From Clostridiales bacterium UBA7001 (GTDB lineage: Bacteria; Bacillota; Clostridia; TANB77; CAG-508), in the NCBI GenBank assembly GCA_002449785.1, contig DJXP01000031.1, positions 61,664 through 67,533 of the forward strand: DNA of 5,870 bases. The letters run 5' to 3'. Position numbers and translations under genes: made by a program. Position 1 is the first letter of the stretch. Each line of letters begins with the position of its first letter. Shown here in pieces: positions 4,670 through 5,870 of this stretch. Below the pieces are notes generated by a model. It saw only the letters and a list, made by a program, of their open reading frames with translations. It was not told the DNA's origin and did no database searches.

Positions 4670-5071
4670 ATGATTGACTATAAAGGTATTTGGATACCTG
4701 CTGAAGTAGTAGAAGATAGTAATCTTAATCTTCAAGAAAAATTATTATATTCACTAATTCTTTTTATGTGTAGGAATAACAATGAATGTTATTGTTCTAA
4801 TTCAACAATTTCTGAAATATTCAGTATACCAATTAATTCTGCTTCAAGATTGATTTTATCTTTGAAAAATAAGAAATACATAAATATTAAAATGCAATAT
4901 TTTGAAAATAGTAAAAAAATACAAGCTAGAATAATAGAGCCTCTTCAGTATATTAGTATACACAAAAATGTAGATGAAATAAAATATTATAAAAATAATA
5001 ATAAAATAAAAAAATATGAAAATGAAATTCTTTATTCAAAAGATGATCTAGAAATGCTATATGATAATTGA
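4670..5071 (+). CDS. Small winged-helix (HTH_36-type) protein, replication-module-like
   Basis: The 133-residue protein opens with KGIWIPAEVVEDSNLNLQEK, a pattern typical of helix-turn-helix proteins of plasmid and phage replication modules (short strand, 'ed..L...EK.LY..I' helix). A winged helix follows at about 20-78: CYCSNSTISEIFSIPINSASRLILSL supplies the HTH (recognition helix about 53-66) and KKYINIKMQYFENSKKIQARII the wing. The tail (93-133) is Lys/Asn-rich and charged. It is shorter than typical replication initiators of this class, so it may be only a DNA-binding regulator or a trimmed initiator. I place the start at ATG 4670, eight bases after AAAGGAG (4655-4661); the in-frame GTG 4661 and ATG 4664 overlap or crowd that site. 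The gene ends in TGA. Its expression probably requires passing the terminator at 4621-4648. Confidence 0.8.
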   Translation: MIDYKGIWIPAEVVEDSNLNLQEKLLYSLILFMCRNNNECYCSNSTISEIFSIPINSASRLILSLKNKKYINIKMQYFENSKKIQARIIEPLQYISIHKNVDEIKYYKNNNKIKKYENEILYSKDDLEMLYDN

Positions 5072-5179
5072 TAATCAATAATTTATATGATATATTTTAG
5101 TTAAATTAAATGTTCGTAAAATTGTAATATTGTTAACTTGTTGGATAAAAAAATAGAAATTTGAAAGTGAGATTTATAT
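5072..5179 (+). promoter_or_regulatory. Intergenic region with weak promoter signals for the alkD-like gene
   Basis: A possible -35 TTGTAA (5122-5127) and -10 GATAAA (5144-5149, spacer 16) precede the repair gene. The 13-base word AAATGTTCGTAAA at 5108-5120 is identical to 4008-4020, the outer left arm of the inverted repeat near copy B. A full LexA box (two GAAC half-sites in inverted order with four bases between) is not present. The ribosome binding site is weak (GAAAGTGAG, 5163-5171). Confidence 0.3.
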
Positions 5180-5839
5180 ATGGATAAGTATTTAGCAATT
5201 AAAAAAATATTTGAATCTAGAGAAGATAAAGAAAATGCTATTGCTATGTCAAAATATATGAGAAATATGTTTGATTTTTATGGACTTCCTACTCCAAAAA
5301 GAAAAGAAGTTTATAATGACTTTATAAAAAATGAAAAGAAAACAAAAATAATTGATTGGGATTTTTTAGATAAATGTTATGAAGATAATCATAGAGAATT
5401 TCAATATTTGGTTTATGATTATTTACTTGCTATGAAACAAAATGTTTCATATGATGATATATCTAAAATTAGAGAATATATAGTAAATAAATCATGGTGG
5501 GATACAATAGACTTTCTATGCAAAGTAATAGGAGATGTTGAATTAAGAGATTCAAGAGTTAAAAATTTAATGCTTGAATGGTCAAAAGATGATAATATTT
5601 GGATTAAAAGAACAGCAATCGAACACCAATTAAATCTAAAAGATAAAACCGATTATGGACTATTGGAAAAAATCATAGTTAATTGTTTTGGTACAGATGA
5701 ATTTTTCATAAACAAGGCAATTGGTTGGGCTTTAAGAGAATATTCAAAAACAAATCCAAATTGGGTAAAAGAATTTATAAATAAATATAAAAATAAAATG
5801 AATGATTTAAGTATAAAAGAAGCAAGTAAATATATTTAA
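5180..5839 (+). CDS. alkD: DNA alkylation repair protein (AlkD-type glycosylase)
   Basis: The 219-residue protein is a full-length member of the AlkD family, all-helical HEAT-like-repeat DNA glycosylases that remove positively charged N3- and N7-alkylated purines without flipping the base out. It has the family core KSWWDTID (residues 104-111) and FFINKAIGWALREYSKTNPNWV (175-196, shown in part by INKAIGWALREYSK). By position, Trp107, Asp111, Arg144 and Trp183 correspond to Bacillus cereus AlkD Trp109, Asp113, Arg148 and Trp187, so the catalytic Asp and DNA-contact residues are present. The C-terminus (DLSIKEASKYI) is the expected end. ATG 5180 follows GAAAGTGAG (5163-5171) at normal spacing. 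It lies 108 bp after the winged-helix gene and probably has its own promoter. Such genes are common single housekeeping or accessory genes in low-GC bacteria. The assignment to the family is firm; the exact substrate range is inferred. Confidence 0.95.
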   Translation: MDKYLAIKKIFESREDKENAIAMSKYMRNMFDFYGLPTPKRKEVYNDFIKNEKKTKIIDWDFLDKCYEDNHREFQYLVYDYLLAMKQNVSYDDISKIREYIVNKSWWDTIDFLCKVIGDVELRDSRVKNLMLEWSKDDNIWIKRTAIEHQLNLKDKTDYGLLEKIIVNCFGTDEFFINKAIGWALREYSKTNPNWVKEFINKYKNKMNDLSIKEASKYI

Positions 5840-5840
5840 A

Positions 5841-5870
5841 ATGTATACAAGATTTTGGTATTCAGAACAA
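5841..5870 (+). CDS. Possible start of a further gene, cut by the window edge
   Basis: An ATG one base after the alkD-like stop opens a frame (MYTRFWYSEQ) that is still open at the window end. The tight spacing suggests a co-transcribed partner, and the residues look protein-like, but no ribosome binding site stands in front of it and only ten codons are visible. No function can be assigned. Confidence 0.22.
   Translation, partial: MYTRFWYSEQ

Noticed and set aside
5447..5470. Inverted repeat ATGAAAC/GTTTCAT within the alkD-like gene (around 5433-5452)
   Set aside because: It is only 7-8 bp, A/T-rich and within ordinary codons, so it is expected by chance, unlike the 11-bp palindrome in the Fic gene.

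Overview
This window comes from a very AT-rich, low-GC Gram-positive (Firmicutes/Bacillota-type) bacterium. Genes start behind strong AAGGAGG-like ribosome binding sites, intrinsic terminators are hairpin plus T-run, and coding sequence uses A/T-ending codons. TGG encodes tryptophan and TGA ends one gene, so the code is standard and this is not a mycoplasma. A gut clostridium or relative is a reasonable guess, but nothing in the window fixes the genus. All genes are on the + strand.

Layout: (1) 178-1020 encodes a membrane-anchored protein with a short coiled coil and two copies of an extracytoplasmic domain; function unknown. (2) 1021-1567 has no gene. It holds a weak hairpin, copy A of a ~174 bp direct repeat, a strong terminator, and a promoter that closely resembles the one at the window start. 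(3) 1568-2518 encodes a RhuM-type DNA-binding domain fused to a Fic/Doc domain with a complete catalytic motif. The gene contains a perfect 11-bp inverted repeat. (4) 2652-3629 encodes an XRE-family HTH protein with one membrane helix and an extracytoplasmic domain, followed by its own terminator. (5) 3687-4447 is mostly non-coding. It has a perfect ribosome binding site with no proper gene, a small GC-richer island, very AT-rich DNA, copy B of the direct repeat inside nested inverted repeats, and a likely gene remnant (4204-4350). (6) 4448-4606 is a 52-codon gene closed by a textbook terminator. (7) 4670-5071 encodes a small winged-helix protein of the kind found in plasmid/phage replication modules. 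(8) 5180-5839 is a complete AlkD-type DNA alkylation repair glycosylase gene. A possible further gene begins at 5841 and runs off the edge.

Taken together, the Fic gene and the membrane HTH gene form a ~2.9 kb module bounded by two same-orientation repeats. The downstream part (gene remnant, small ORF, terminator tight against a ribosome binding site, replication-type winged helix) looks like the residue of an integrated mobile element. The most unusual signals are the palindrome inside the RhuM-Fic gene, the direct repeat with a 65-bp block conserved base for base outside any gene, and the nested inverted repeat around its second copy.
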